From positions 1 to 64,000 of the forward strand of contig CAZWJC010000002.1 of the NCBI GenBank assembly GCA_964634255.1: a stretch of 64,000 nucleotides of DNA, in the 5' to 3' direction. Below, piece after piece: positions 16,881-26,400 of this stretch; positions within the stretch are counted from its first letter, which is position 1, and every line of letters starts with the position of its first letter. The translations under genes and the position numbers were made by a program. The stretch comes from MWDV01 sp964634255 (GTDB lineage: Bacteria > Verrucomicrobiota > Verrucomicrobiia > Limisphaerales > MWDV01). Under the pieces are notes generated by a model. The model ran no database searches and was not told where the DNA came from. It was given only the letters and a program-made list of their open reading frames with translations.

Positions 16881-18233
16881 ATGATTACTTGGATCAAAAC
16901 CAACATTGGCTGGCAGGGGCTGGCGCTGTTGATTGTGCTGGTCTGGTTCGCGCGGTTTCTGTTCCGAAATGCCGACCTCCGCGAGCACCGGAAGTCGTTG
17001 GTGATAGCCTTTGCAGCGGTTTTCGTCGCCTTTGTCGGCGGCGCGTTGCTGGGCAGAAGCACGGGCCATCCGCAGGCTGGTTGGGTTGCCGGCTGTGTGC
17101 TGGGTGGGGTTGCCTTCTATGGCACGCTACGCCTCCTGGACCGCGCCCTCAATGACTGCATCGGCGGTCTGCTCTTCGACTTGGTGTTTTCCGAAGGCCC
17201 ATTTGCAGCTACTACGCGCCCGGAGAAGGTCTTGCCGAATGTCACCTTGTTGCGGCATTGGTGTGAACACGGAGAAATTCGCAAGGCTTGGCGGATGGCC
17301 CGTCGGCATCTCGTGGCGGACGTGCGCGCATACCCCCTCTGGTTATTGGCGATGGAGATGGCGGTGCTGCACTTGCGTCAGCCCCAAACCGCGGTGCGGC
17401 TCTTCCAACGCTTGCAACGCTTCAATACATTCAGCGACGACCAGAAGCTGTACGCGTTTCACCAACTCAAAGCGTGGGCGGCGATGATCGGTTATGAACT
17501 GGATTTGCCAGCCTTTGATCCGAACCGGGGCCGCATCCGCAAGCCCAGACTCCTGGTGGAGGCGGATCACCTGCGAATGCAGGGGCGAATTCAGGAAGCG
17601 GAATCGCGACTGGAAGCACTCCTGCGCCAGAATCCCGAGCACCTGGCCGCGGCGTTGCTCCTGATGCGGTTGCTAACGCAGGAACGGCGGCGGCGGGACA
17701 AGGCGGAGCAGTTGCTCAAGCGGCTGGAAAACCGTCCGTTTGTCTCGAACGCATTCGTGGAATTTGCGCGGCGCTCACTGGATGAATGGAGCAACCAGCC
17801 GCCCACGATGGTGGAGAAGCGTCGCTCGTGGTTTTGCCTGCGCCGTCCCGAGCCGCCTCCCGGATCCGGGAAGATCGTGCTGGAAGCTCCACCACGAATT
17901 ACCTTGCCGACGAGCCAGACATCGTTCGCCGAGACTCCCCACGTCCCAAGCGAGATTGGTACAACTGCTCACGATGTGGATGAATTGCTGGCCGAGCGGC
18001 GACTTGGCACTGCTGTCGAGGTGTTGGAACGGAAGCTCCGCGAACAGCCTGCCGACTACGAGACCTGGGTCAAACTCGCGGAAGTGTATGCCCTACATTG
18101 TGGGAATGTTGAGCGAGCGGCGATAATTATTCGCCGCATGGAAATAAACCCAGCCTTCACGCCGGAACAAAACAAGGCGGCGGCGACCCAGCTCAAGAAA
18201 TGGCGGGAAGCACGCCAGAGGCCGGGATTCTAA
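16881..18233 (+). CDS. membrane-anchored TPR protein
   Basis: A 450-residue protein starting MITWIKTNIGWQGLALLIVL. Three hydrophobic segments occupy about residues 9-28, 38-60 and 68-88. A long helical-repeat region follows: HGEIRKAWRMARRHLVADVR, RQPQTAVRLFQRLQRFNTFS, GRIQEAESRLEALLRQNPEH and, after a Pro/Thr linker, a final pair (RRLGTAVEVLERKLREQPAD, NVERAAIIIRRMEINPAFTP). These are TPR-like pairs on the cytoplasmic or periplasmic side. The ATG at 16881 directly precedes the first membrane segment and is preferred over a longer start. A scaffold role is likely, function unknown. Confidence 0.75.
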   Translation: MITWIKTNIGWQGLALLIVLVWFARFLFRNADLREHRKSLVIAFAAVFVAFVGGALLGRSTGHPQAGWVAGCVLGGVAFYGTLRLLDRALNDCIGGLLFDLVFSEGPFAATTRPEKVLPNVTLLRHWCEHGEIRKAWRMARRHLVADVRAYPLWLLAMEMAVLHLRQPQTAVRLFQRLQRFNTFSDDQKLYAFHQLKAWAAMIGYELDLPAFDPNRGRIRKPRLLVEADHLRMQGRIQEAESRLEALLRQNPEHLAAALLLMRLLTQERRRRDKAEQLLKRLENRPFVSNAFVEFARRSLDEWSNQPPTMVEKRRSWFCLRRPEPPPGSGKIVLEAPPRITLPTSQTSFAETPHVPSEIGTTAHDVDELLAERRLGTAVEVLERKLREQPADYETWVKLAEVYALHCGNVERAAIIIRRMEINPAFTPEQNKAAATQLKKWREARQRPGF

Positions 18234-18259
18234 ATGGCAGGGATGTGCGACATGAAAAA

Positions 18260-18286
18260 GGCTGGCGGCCTGTCCGACCGCCAGCC
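18260..18286 (-). terminator. rho-independent terminator
   Basis: Nine-base arms GGCTGGCGG (18260-18268) and CCGCCAGCC (18278-18286) form a stem; read on the minus strand it is followed by CTTTTTC. It sits 9 bases past the stop of the minus-strand gene at 18295. The same hairpin occurs at 21113-21139 beside a fragment of the same gene. Confidence 0.8.
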
Positions 18287-18294
18287 CGTGAGGT

Positions 18295-18639
18295 TCATTT
18301 GGCCGTCTGCGAGACGATCCAGCGAAACGCCTCCTTCGCCACGTAGGCGAGCACCAACAGGTCATCGCGCCCGTAGCTGTCCGTGGTCTTCCACTCCTCG
18401 CCGTCGCGGTAGCTCCGCTCGAACGTGGTGTTGTAACGCACGCCCTTGTCGGTCGGGTTGGCCCAGACGGTTGCGCGAATGCCGTTCATCCGTGCCAACA
18501 CATTCACGTATTCGTAGTAGGCTTCCATAGGTGCGGTGCTGTCCGCTGAGGATGAAGACGGGAATCCCAGAGAAGTTGACCGCTCAGTAGTCCCCGAATT
18601 TGGCTGGCCGCCTTCTGTAGGCATGGTGGACCTATCCAT
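18295..18639 (-). CDS. hypothetical protein, 114 residues
   Basis: A small soluble protein. The first 35 residues are Ser/Thr-rich and probably disordered. The conserved-looking part is MEAYYEYVNVLARMNGIRAT, VWANPTDKGVRYNTTFERSY, RDGEEWKTTDSYGRDDLLVL, AYVAKEAFRWIVSQTAK: a strand-rich body ending in a helix. I cannot name the family, but a decayed copy of its 3' end plus terminator is present at 21113-21230. The ATG at 18639 or 18624 (AGGT five bases upstream) can serve as start. Confidence 0.65.
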   Translation of the reverse strand: MDRSTMPTEGGQPNSGTTERSTSLGFPSSSSADSTAPMEAYYEYVNVLARMNGIRATVWANPTDKGVRYNTTFERSYRDGEEWKTTDSYGRDDLLVLAYVAKEAFRWIVSQTAK

Positions 18640-19303
18640 AATGTGAACTGGGAGCTCCGAGCAAACCGTTTTTTTACAGCTGGTTGGGACATTTGGGCGA
18701 TTGCGGTTGTGATGGTGTCGCGGACAGTTCGGACGGCTTTCCGACACCCACTGTGCAGAGAGTGTGACTTTCAGGTCTCTGGCATGGGGACCCCCGCTAT
18801 AGAAGCGGAGTGGGAAAAGTGCGTCCGAAATGTCCGGCATCAGAACCGAAGGCGCGCAACATTCCGTTGTTTGGAGACGAGTCGATTCAAGATTGAAGTG
18901 AGACCCAGTGACCTGTCGCTAGGGATTGCGAATGCAGCCACACACGACTGCGCCTCCTCGTTCATAACAAAGACCCCAGAACTGAGCCCTTGCGGGCCCA
19001 GCCTGGGGGATAGTGTAACATCAACATCACTGCTGATCTCGTGACTATCAGTTCGGGGCTTTCGCCCTGAATACCTCTATATCGGTCGTCGCCGTAGGAA
19101 CTTTAGCAGATTCTCTAAGTAACTTGATCGCCTCTGGTCACTGGGAGTCCAGCGCTGGCGTTCCCGGATTCAACCAACAACACCCGCTTTGGTTTCCCAT
19201 CCGGAGTGTCCACAAGCATCACCTTGGCGAGGGTATGTGAGGCGGAAGTCACTGCCCCACGGCCCCCGTTCCCAAGCCCCGCCCGTGATGTCTGAGCGCG
19301 CTG
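18640..19303. other. gene-free interval
   Basis: About 660 bases without a credible gene; the open frames are short and have no ribosome sites. I see no repeat, tRNA or terminator here beyond weak T/A-rich stretches. Confidence 0.45.
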
Positions 19304-19714
19304 CTACGCAGTAGCACCGCGCGCCTTGACTTCTACGAGCAGTTGTTCCAACGGGACCTTCGAAAGGTCTGTGCTTCGCACTCTATCCTGTTCTGCTAAT
19401 GCCTCCTCTTCTTCTGCGGCTTCTGCTTCTGCGCACGACAGCGCCTGTATAACGTAGTTTTCACTGAGCGTGGCCGCCTTAGCTCTCCGGATGGCTTCCT
19501 CCACAGCCTCCTGCAGTGTGCGACCGCGCGCCATTACTCTCCTGTTACCATCCTCTATATCGTATCCTTGGCAACTCCCCCAGGACTGAACGAGTTCGAC
19601 AACCCAGCGTCCTGCAGTAGTGCGCGTGATTGTGGCGGTGACGTCGCAATAGAGCCTGCCAGGCATATGCCCGTCCTCTTTTCCGGCTGTGACTTCAACA
19701 ACAATTTCTTTCAT
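19304..19714 (-). CDS. hypothetical protein, 136 residues
   Basis: Starts at the ATG at 19714 (MKEIVVEVTAGKEDGHMPGR). The N-terminal 60 residues look like a beta-strand domain (LYCDVTATITRTTAGRWVVE). The middle has a helix (GRTLQEAVEEAIRRAKAATL). The C-terminal third is very acidic (EAEAAEEEEALAEQD) and ends KVPLEQLLVEVKARGATA. No family recognised. It stands alone among eroded sequence, so its being expressed is uncertain. Confidence 0.55.
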   Translation of the reverse strand: MKEIVVEVTAGKEDGHMPGRLYCDVTATITRTTAGRWVVELVQSWGSCQGYDIEDGNRRVMARGRTLQEAVEEAIRRAKAATLSENYVIQALSCAEAEAAEEEEALAEQDRVRSTDLSKVPLEQLLVEVKARGATA

Positions 19715-19905
19715 ACGCGTTAATAGCGGTATCTCACCGCCTCCTGACGTTTCCTCCGGGATCGAGGTGCGGCAAACAACTGCCGCCGGATTCAGAGAAT
19801 GCCGGTGCTGACTCAGCCCCGCAGAGCTCTGATGGAAACAATGTATCCTATATGTATCATGATACAATAGGCAAAATACGATTTCATTGTTGTTAATGTT
19901 GTGAA

Positions 19906-20208
19906 TTACCTAAGCCACACCTTGCCCCCCTCACGGCGGAATAGGTCGCGGTGCCGAGAAATCGTGATTTGCAGAGTATTCGCGGTGCAGGGCGCTCCAA
20001 GGCGAGCGAGCAAAGTTGGCAGCTCGCGTCGAAACTGGCCGTCTTGTTCCTTCAAAACCTTGATCAAAGCGTCGCGTACTGTCATTTGCCGAGGAAATGA
20101 CCTCCCCTTTCCGATCAAGGCTTCCTTGGCGGCACGGACTTGCCTAAGCTCAACCTCCAGTTTCTGTTCTCGCGCTTGAAGTTCGGCAACAAGGTCATTA
20201 TGTACCAT
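19906..20208 (-). CDS. small coiled-coil plus winged-helix-like protein
   Basis: A 100-residue protein. Residues 1-32 form a charged helix (LVAELQAREQKLEVELRQVR). Residues 42-100 (TVRDALIKVLKEQDGQFRRE, LPTLLARLGAPCTANTLQIT, ISRHRDLFRREGGKVWL) have the helix-helix-helix-wing order of a small winged HTH, like the region that reads out DNA in some short plasmid regulators. The ATG at 20208 has no strong ribosome site. Role unknown; DNA binding is an inference. Confidence 0.6.
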   Translation of the reverse strand: MVHNDLVAELQAREQKLEVELRQVRAAKEALIGKGRSFPRQMTVRDALIKVLKEQDGQFRRELPTLLARLGAPCTANTLQITISRHRDLFRREGGKVWLR

Positions 20209-20454
20209 GCAACGAGGATACTACATCAGGCAAGATTGTCTAGCCCATTGTAATCTGGACTGCTTCGAAGCCCTTTGACCTTGACCGCCCACCTGACCAG
20301 CCTGGCTTGTCAAGAGACCGCAGGAATGCAGTCCAGACTTCTCGTGCTCGGTCGCACGGAGTATCAGGCTTTCGGAGGGTGTTTTTGGTTGTGGTGGATC
20401 GTCCCCCAACTGGAAGCAAAGCGGGTGGAACTCGTTTCCAAGTTCTGCACGCCG

Positions 20455-20799
20455 TCAGTGGCGAGTGAATCTCCCTGCCTCATGGGAATTCACCAGCGCA
20501 ATCTCGGTGGCGAAGTCACCCACCTTGGCGATGGTGTCCCGGCGCTGAAACCGGACCAGATGCTTCTGGAAGCCCATCCGGCCCGGCAAGCGGACGCGTT
20601 GTTCCTCGGCTTGCACCGGCGCCCAGCCTTCCTGGCGCATCCGGGAAATGATCTGGCCGGTCGGGATGAACGTGTAACGGTCAGAGACGCCCTCAACGGC
20701 TTGTTCGGCGAAGATGCTCGGGGACTGTGAAGCCAGCGCTGCGTCGGTGAGTTCACTGCGCTGGAACATGCGGCGGTTTGAACTGATTGAACTGAACAT
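20455..20799 (-). pseudogene. truncated DUF932 family gene
   Basis: Starts MFSSISSNRRMFQRSELTDA and continues with the recognisable N-terminal DUF932 block: SIFAEQAVEGVSDRYTFIPT, GQIISRMRQEGWAPVQAEEQ, FQKHLVRFQRR, EIALVNSHEAGRF. Plasmid-borne DUF932 proteins are usually 250-350 residues; here the frame stops after 114 residues, right after the NSH motif, and none of the downstream family sequence is found in any frame. It is therefore a 5' fragment cut by recombination. An AAAGG ribosome site precedes the ATG at 20799, so a short product may still be made. Confidence 0.7.
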
Positions 20800-21112
20800 G
20801 GTGCTTTGCCTTTCTCTTGGTTGGTTGAACTGCGGTTTATCGGGAAATCGTCTGTGCGGAAGAAGGAGCTTGGAATGCAAAAGAGGTTCCAGAGCTACTC
20901 AAGGCACTCGAGTCCGAGAGAAATGTGAGAGTAACCCGGTTACGGGACAACGAGATACCGGATTTCTGGATACCGCGACTACGTGGTGCGAGTAGCGATC
21001 AATACAAAACTTGGATCTGCAAAATGCTGGCGACCGGTCTTCGCACGGGCACATGTCCGGAGCTGCCTGACCCAGGGAAGTGATCCAGGCACAAAGGTCG
21101 AATTGGAGGAAA
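20800..21112. other. interval with a start-less open frame
   Basis: About 310 bases between the DUF932 fragment and the duplicated terminator. On the plus strand, 20827-21083 is open for 85 codons with good protein character (AWNAKEVPELLKALESERNV, RVTRLRDNEIPDFWIPRLRG) but no ATG, GTG or TTG in a useful place. It may be a gene fragment; nothing else is seen. Confidence 0.3.
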
Positions 21113-21139
21113 GGCTGGCGGCCTGTTCGACCGCCAGCC
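21113..21139 (-). terminator. duplicated terminator hairpin
   Basis: The same arms GGCTGGCGG and CCGCCAGCC as at 18260-18286, with a one-base change in the loop; read on the minus strand it is followed by TTTCC rather than CTTTTTC, so termination should be weaker. It lies 9 bases past the stop of the gene fragment at 21148. Confidence 0.6.
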
Positions 21140-21147
21140 GGGGAGGT

Positions 21148-21230
21148 TCACTTGGCTGTCTGCGAGACGATCCAGCGAAAGGCCTCCTTCGCCACGTAGT
21201 CGAGCACCAGCAAGTCATCGCGCCTGTAGC
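21148..21230 (-). pseudogene. 3' fragment duplicated from the gene at 18295
   Basis: Read on the minus strand this gives YRRDDLLVLDYVAKEAFR then WIVSQTAK and a stop, against YGRDDLLVLAYVAKEAFR then WIVSQTAK in the intact gene at 18295-18639. Similarity ends abruptly at about 21230, and on the other side continues through the terminator to about 21108. It has no start codon or upstream part, so it is a dead partial copy about 120 bases long. Confidence 0.8.
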
Positions 21231-21492
21231 AGAACAGTCTTTGGGAACGCGGCCCGCAGGACGACAACGGAGGTCAATGGACGCTGTAAATCCAGCACTG
21301 CGAGATCCCCTCATCCTTCCGGATCATCCCCGGCACTTCAGTCTTCTGGCACTTAAAGCTGCGGTCGCCACGGAACGCATTCTCTGGATAGCCCGACTTC
21401 CAGACACAGCGCCGGGCCGGGAGAAGCGCGATTTGCCAGTGCCAGTGAGAGATCACCCCAGGCCTCTGCATTACCACACAGGTAGCATGATC

Positions 21493-22152
21493 TCAGGCGG
21501 CAAACGCGGTGCTCTGGTCTCCAGGGATGGGCACGGCCACGAATGTCACCCCCTGTTGCTCCAGCATCGCCGCGGCGAAGGCCCGCACCTCCTCGGTCAC
21601 TGGGCTCTGCGGCAAGAGTCTGGAAAAACGCCCTTCCGCCGGTTCATGCAACTCCACCCGGTTGCTACCGAGACACGAAAAGCGCCCCCGCTGGTCCCGC
21701 AAGATGGGCAGCAAAACATGCGCATGGATTCCACCACTGGCCTCACCCATCAGGTAGAGATACTCTTTGCGGTGCGGGGACTCGGAGGGCTTGGTGTGCA
21801 AATCTAGCGGTTCATCCGACCGTGCTTGCACCACCCAGGTTTGCATCGCCAGCACGACCATTCGGGCATCATGTGCAGCACAAATGAGACGCGCGAGTCC
21901 CGCGAACTCGTTCTTCTCGGCCTTATCGTTGAGGGGGCCGGGGGAGAACAAATGCAAGCCTTGGGCTGAGATCACATGGAGGGTTGGGTTCATGTCGCCG
22001 GCCTCGCGCAGCACCTGTTCGGCTTGCGGCTCAATCCATTGCAGGATGGCGGCCAGTTCGACCCGCGTGTCTGGTGCTGGGTCCGTTGGAGGATTCGCTG
22101 GGGCGGAAGATTTGGTGTTCATCGTTTGGGTTGTTTGTTTGTTGTTTCCCAT
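21493..22152 (-). CDS. hypothetical protein, 219 residues
   Basis: A soluble protein. The first 30 residues are polar and Pro/Thr-rich. The body (RVELAAILQWIEPQAEQVLR, EFAGLARLICAAHDARMVVL, RFSRLLPQSPVTEEVRAFAA, AMLEQQGVTFVAVPIP) looks like a coherent alpha/beta domain with a His-containing strand (SGGIHAHVLLPILRDQRGRF). Family not recognised. The start may be the ATG at 22152 or 22122; neither has a strong ribosome site. It is followed on the minus strand by eroded sequence. Confidence 0.6.
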   Translation of the reverse strand: MGNNKQTTQTMNTKSSAPANPPTDPAPDTRVELAAILQWIEPQAEQVLREAGDMNPTLHVISAQGLHLFSPGPLNDKAEKNEFAGLARLICAAHDARMVVLAMQTWVVQARSDEPLDLHTKPSESPHRKEYLYLMGEASGGIHAHVLLPILRDQRGRFSCLGSNRVELHEPAEGRFSRLLPQSPVTEEVRAFAAAMLEQQGVTFVAVPIPGDQSTAFAA

Positions 22153-22450
22153 TGGCCCATCTTTCGGACCTTCTGCGCCCCTTCATGTTGTGCGTAGCGC
22201 CTCAGCTGAACCACTGGTGGACGGGTATGCGGAAGGCAAGTGTAGTGATTTGCAGTCGCCAATTGTCCCAGGATGGACATGGGATCGACACACGCCATCA
22301 ACTTGCCTGCGGCGTCTGTTGGAGTGTCGAACCTGGAAGATGACGGCTGGTCAGACCTGCTCCGTAGGCAGGTCGCTGGGCGGCCGTAGAATCAGCGTCA
22401 ACTCGACCTCAACCCTGGCGGACCCTGATCTTGGCTTCGTAGCTTTGAAG
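22153..22450. other. gene-free interval
   Basis: About 300 bases between two minus-strand genes with no credible coding frame, repeat or hairpin that I can support. Confidence 0.4.
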
Positions 22451-23347
22451 TTAAGAAGTCGAACGACCTGCCAATACACTTACGAAACTATCGAACGCAT
22501 TCCGAATCCTAGGTCGCAGCATGAAGCTCTTCTCGTGCGCGACAAGCAGCAGGGAGCGCGAGGGAATCGCCAACTGTTCGTCCTCAATCACTGCGAATTC
22601 ATCTTTGGGCAGATCGGTCACTGCGTCGCGAGGAATGACCGCCCCTAACTTTCGTGTCTTCACCGCCTCGACCAAAAGAGAGAAGCTTTCGAGTTCCATG
22701 AGGATGTCGAGAGGTAGTGAATGCTTCGTGGACATCTCGATAATCAGCCGCGCGAGCTTCCCGTCCCCAGCCAGAAGTGCGAAGGGCAGCCGTTTGGCAT
22801 CGAACACCCCGGCTGCGGTTCGTCCTGGCAACAGGCTTCGTGGAAACAACCAAACGTAATGGATGGCGCCGACGCTCTGGCTGGCGAATCCATCATTTAC
22901 GGCATCCTCTCGAACAACCCCCAAATCCGCGTTTCCATTCCCAAGAGCCTCCATCGTTTGAAGGGTCCGCATGGACTTTAAGCTCCAGTGGAAAGCGGAA
23001 GACGTCATCCGGCTAACTGCGGGAAGAACCACCCACCGCAAGATGCTTTCGCCAGCGGCGATCACGATTGGCCGATCGGTCGGCTCACCCCTCATATCGT
23101 CCAGACCGGCAAAGAAGGAGCTGGCTAGTGCTGCAAGGTCAAAACCTGCTTCGGTTGGCTTGAGTGTTCTGCCCTCCTTGCGAAGCAGCTTCTTTCCCAA
23201 GACACCCTCTAAGTCCTTGATTTGACGGCTGAACTGACTCTGCTGGTTGGGATCATTCAATGCCGCTGCCGCAATGGACCCAGTCTGGACCACAAGACAA
23301 AATGTCCTTAGCCGATCCAGAGAGATGCCTTTTTCTATCTCAATCAT
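22451..23347 (-). CDS. LysR-type transcriptional regulator
   Basis: A 298-residue protein with the LysR layout. The N-terminal winged HTH is LDRLRTFCLVVQTGSIAAAA, NQQSQFSRQIKDLEGVLG, KKLLRKEGRTLKPTEAG. The linker helix is followed by a two-lobe periplasmic-binding-like effector domain (ADLGVVREDAVNDGF, LAGDGKLARLIIE, KLGAVIPRDAVTDLP). A variant HTH (DPNQQSQFSRQIKDLE) keeps the usual recognition helix. It is transcribed away from the defence island, with only 79 bases between its start and the helicase start, so it may control that promoter; that is an inference from position. The intervening dyad is listed at 23358. Confidence 0.85.
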   Translation of the reverse strand: MIEIEKGISLDRLRTFCLVVQTGSIAAAALNDPNQQSQFSRQIKDLEGVLGKKLLRKEGRTLKPTEAGFDLAALASSFFAGLDDMRGEPTDRPIVIAAGESILRWVVLPAVSRMTSSAFHWSLKSMRTLQTMEALGNGNADLGVVREDAVNDGFASQSVGAIHYVWLFPRSLLPGRTAAGVFDAKRLPFALLAGDGKLARLIIEMSTKHSLPLDILMELESFSLLVEAVKTRKLGAVIPRDAVTDLPKDEFAVIEDEQLAIPSRSLLLVAHEKSFMLRPRIRNAFDSFVSVLAGRSTS

Positions 23348-23357
23348 TGCCTCAACA

Positions 23358-23382
23358 TGACTATGTAATCATATGTATGTCA
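23358..23382. promoter_or_regulatory. interrupted dyad in the LysR/helicase intergenic region
   Basis: TGAC (23358-23361) and GTCA (23379-23382) flank an AT-rich core containing CATATG. The location between divergent genes is what a LysR-type operator would occupy. The arms are only 4 bases, so this is a weak candidate resting mainly on position. Confidence 0.3.
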
Positions 23383-23426
23383 AAACACATCATTGTGGGA
23401 TCACTATGATAGGTTACTATTCTGCC

Positions 23427-26400
23427 ATGGTCAAGCTCGATCAATTGGTTGTCGGTAGTGTCGTGAAGGGGATTCTTCCCAGTGAATCCGTTACGATTCG
23501 GCATATCCAACCCCACGGAGATCAAGCGGCGAGTGTTACTTACGTCGATAGCCAAGGGCGAGTCGCTGATCGGATTCTCTTTAAGGATGAGGAGGCATCC
23601 CTTGAGCTCGTGGATCAAGCGAAGCCTTTCAGTTTCAATGGCGGCGGGTACCAATTCCGTTTGGCTTCTGAGGCTCAACGTCTCCGGCTTGCGTTTCTCT
23701 TCGATCCACTGATCGCCGTTAGTACTTCGCTGGTCCGGCCGCTGCCCCATCAGATCACGGCGGTTTACGACCGCATGCTGCAGCAGCATCCACTTCGCTT
23801 CCTGCTCGCGGATGATCCTGGTGCTGGCAAAACCATCATGACTGGCCTGCTCGTGAAAGAGTTGATTATCCGAGGCGACATTGCCCGATGTTTGATTGTG
23901 GCCCCCGGCAATCTGGTTGAGCAGTGGCAGGACGAACTGGACGAGAAGTTCAATCTCCAGTTCGAGATCATGACGAACGAGGCGTTGGAGGCCGCCCGTA
24001 CCGGCAACTGGTTTCAGGAACACAGCCTGTGCCTTGCCCGCCTCGATAAGCTCAGTCGCAATGAGGAAATCCAGGAGAAACTCAAGGTGGTGGACTGGGA
24101 TCTCGTGGTGGTGGACGAGGCGCACAAGATGTCGGCGACCTATTTCGGCAGCGAGGTGAAATACACCAAGCGGTTTCGTTTGGGCCAATTGCTGAGTGAA
24201 CACACTCGGCAATTCCTGCTGTTGACCGCCACACCGCACAACGGCAAGGAGCAGGACTTCCAGCTCTTCCTTTCGCTAATTGACGGGGATCGCTTTGAGG
24301 GGCGGCTGCGTGACGGCGTGCATCTTGCGGATGTGTCCGACGTGATGCGCCGCATGGTCAAGGAAGGGCTCTCGACGATGGAAGGCAAGCCCCTGTTCCC
24401 CGAGCGCATCGCCTACACCGTACCGTATCCGCTCTCGCGCGAAGAAGAGGCGCTTTACAAGGCCGTCACCGATTACGTGCGCGACGAGTTTGATCGCGCT
24501 GAGAAGCTGGGCAATGAAGGGCGACGCGGAACGGTCGGCTTCGCACTCACGATTTTGCAGCGGCGTTTGGCGTCCTCGCCCGAAGCGATTTATCAATCCC
24601 TCCGTCGGCGCCGGGCACGGCTGGAGACTCGTTTGCGCGAGGAGCGGCTTCTGCGGCGTGGTGCATTAGGGCAGGAGACACTGGCAGGGTTGGTGCGGGG
24701 CATGACCGAAGAAGAGCTGGAAGATCTGGAAGAGACGCCGGCTGATGAATCAGAGGTCCTTCAGGAGGAGATCGCTGACCAGGCCACAGCGGCCAGGACC
24801 ATCAGCGAACTGGAAATTGAGATTCAGACGCTTCGCACACTTGAAGCCCAAGCATTGGCCCTCCGTCGTTCCGGCAAGGACACCAAATGGAAGGAGTTGT
24901 CCGAGACGATTCTCGAAAACAAGGAGATGTTCGAAGTTTCTGGGACACGGAAGATGCGCCGCAAGCTCGTGATCTTCACTGAACAGCGTGACACCCTCAA
25001 CTATCTTCAGGAGCAGTTAACCAAGGTGATCGGCAAGCCTGATGCCGTGGTTTGTATCTCCGGCCAGACCCCGCGTGAAAAACGCCGCCAGATCCAGGAG
25101 GCCTTCCGAAACGATCCTGAGGTGCTCATCCTGATTGCGACCGATGCTGCGGGCGAGGGCATCAACCTCCAGCGGGCACACCTGATGGTGAATTACGACC
25201 TGCCTTGGAATCCAAACCGTCTTGAACAACGTTTTGGCCGCATCCACCGCATCGGTCAAACCGAGGTGTGCCATCTCTGGAATCTGGTCGCCAAAGAGAC
25301 GCGCGAGGGCGAAATCTACTTCCGGCTTCTGGAGAAGATCGCTGAGCAGAGTCGGGCCTTGAACGGCGCGGTCTTCGATGTCCTGGGCAAAGTCTTTGAA
25401 GGGCGGCCCCTGCGCGAACTGCTGATGGAAGCCGTGCGCTATGGAGAGACCGCCGAGGTAAAGGCCAAGCTCGAGAAGGTCATCTGCCAGCTCGACCGTG
25501 ATCGTTTGGAAGAACTCCTTCACGATCACTTGCTGGCGGAAGAGCGTTTGGATGCCAGACGCGTTGAGGAAATCAGACATCAGATGGAGCGGGCTCAGGC
25601 CAGGCGTCTGCAACCGCACTACATAGGCTCGTTCTTTGCCGAGGCTTTTTCTCATTTGGGTGGCCAGCTGCAGAAGCGAGAGCCGAAGCGCTTTGAAATC
25701 CGACACGTGCCTGCCGACATCCGAAATCGAGATCGCGTGACGGGCTTGAAGGCGCCCGTTCTCCGTTCTTACGAACGCGTGACGTTCTTCAATGAACCCA
25801 ATGCTCTTCGCCTCGAAGGCAAACCCCCGGCGGCATTGGTTGCTCCAGGCCACCCGTTGCTCGATGCCACGGTGGACTTGATTCTGGAAAAATATCGCGG
25901 CCTGCTGCGGCAAGGCTCAATCTTGATTGACCCTCACGATACTGGAACAGAGCCGCGCATTCTGTTCTACATCGAGCAGGCAATTGTGGATGGTCGAAAT
26001 GTTGCGGGCCGAAATGAACGAGTCATTTCCCGTCGGATCCACTTCGTCGAACAACGCCGTGACGGGGCGGGCATCATTGCCGGATACGCGCCATACCTCG
26101 ATTACATCCCGCCAACCGAGGAACAACTGCGCCAAGTGCAGCCCCTGCTTGATGAGCCGTGGCTGCGGGAGAACCTGGAAACCAAAGTGCTGAGCTTCGC
26201 CATTCAGAAGACGGTGCCAGAGCATCTGCAAGAAGTGAAGAAGCGCCGGGAGGCGTTTGTTCGCAAGACCATGGGACAGGTTAAGGACCGGCTAACTCGC
26301 GAGATTAACTACTGGGATCACCGGGCGGAAGAGTTGAAGGCAATGGAAGCGGCAGGAAGATCTCGGTCCAGTCTGAATTCATTCAATGCGAAGCAACGTG

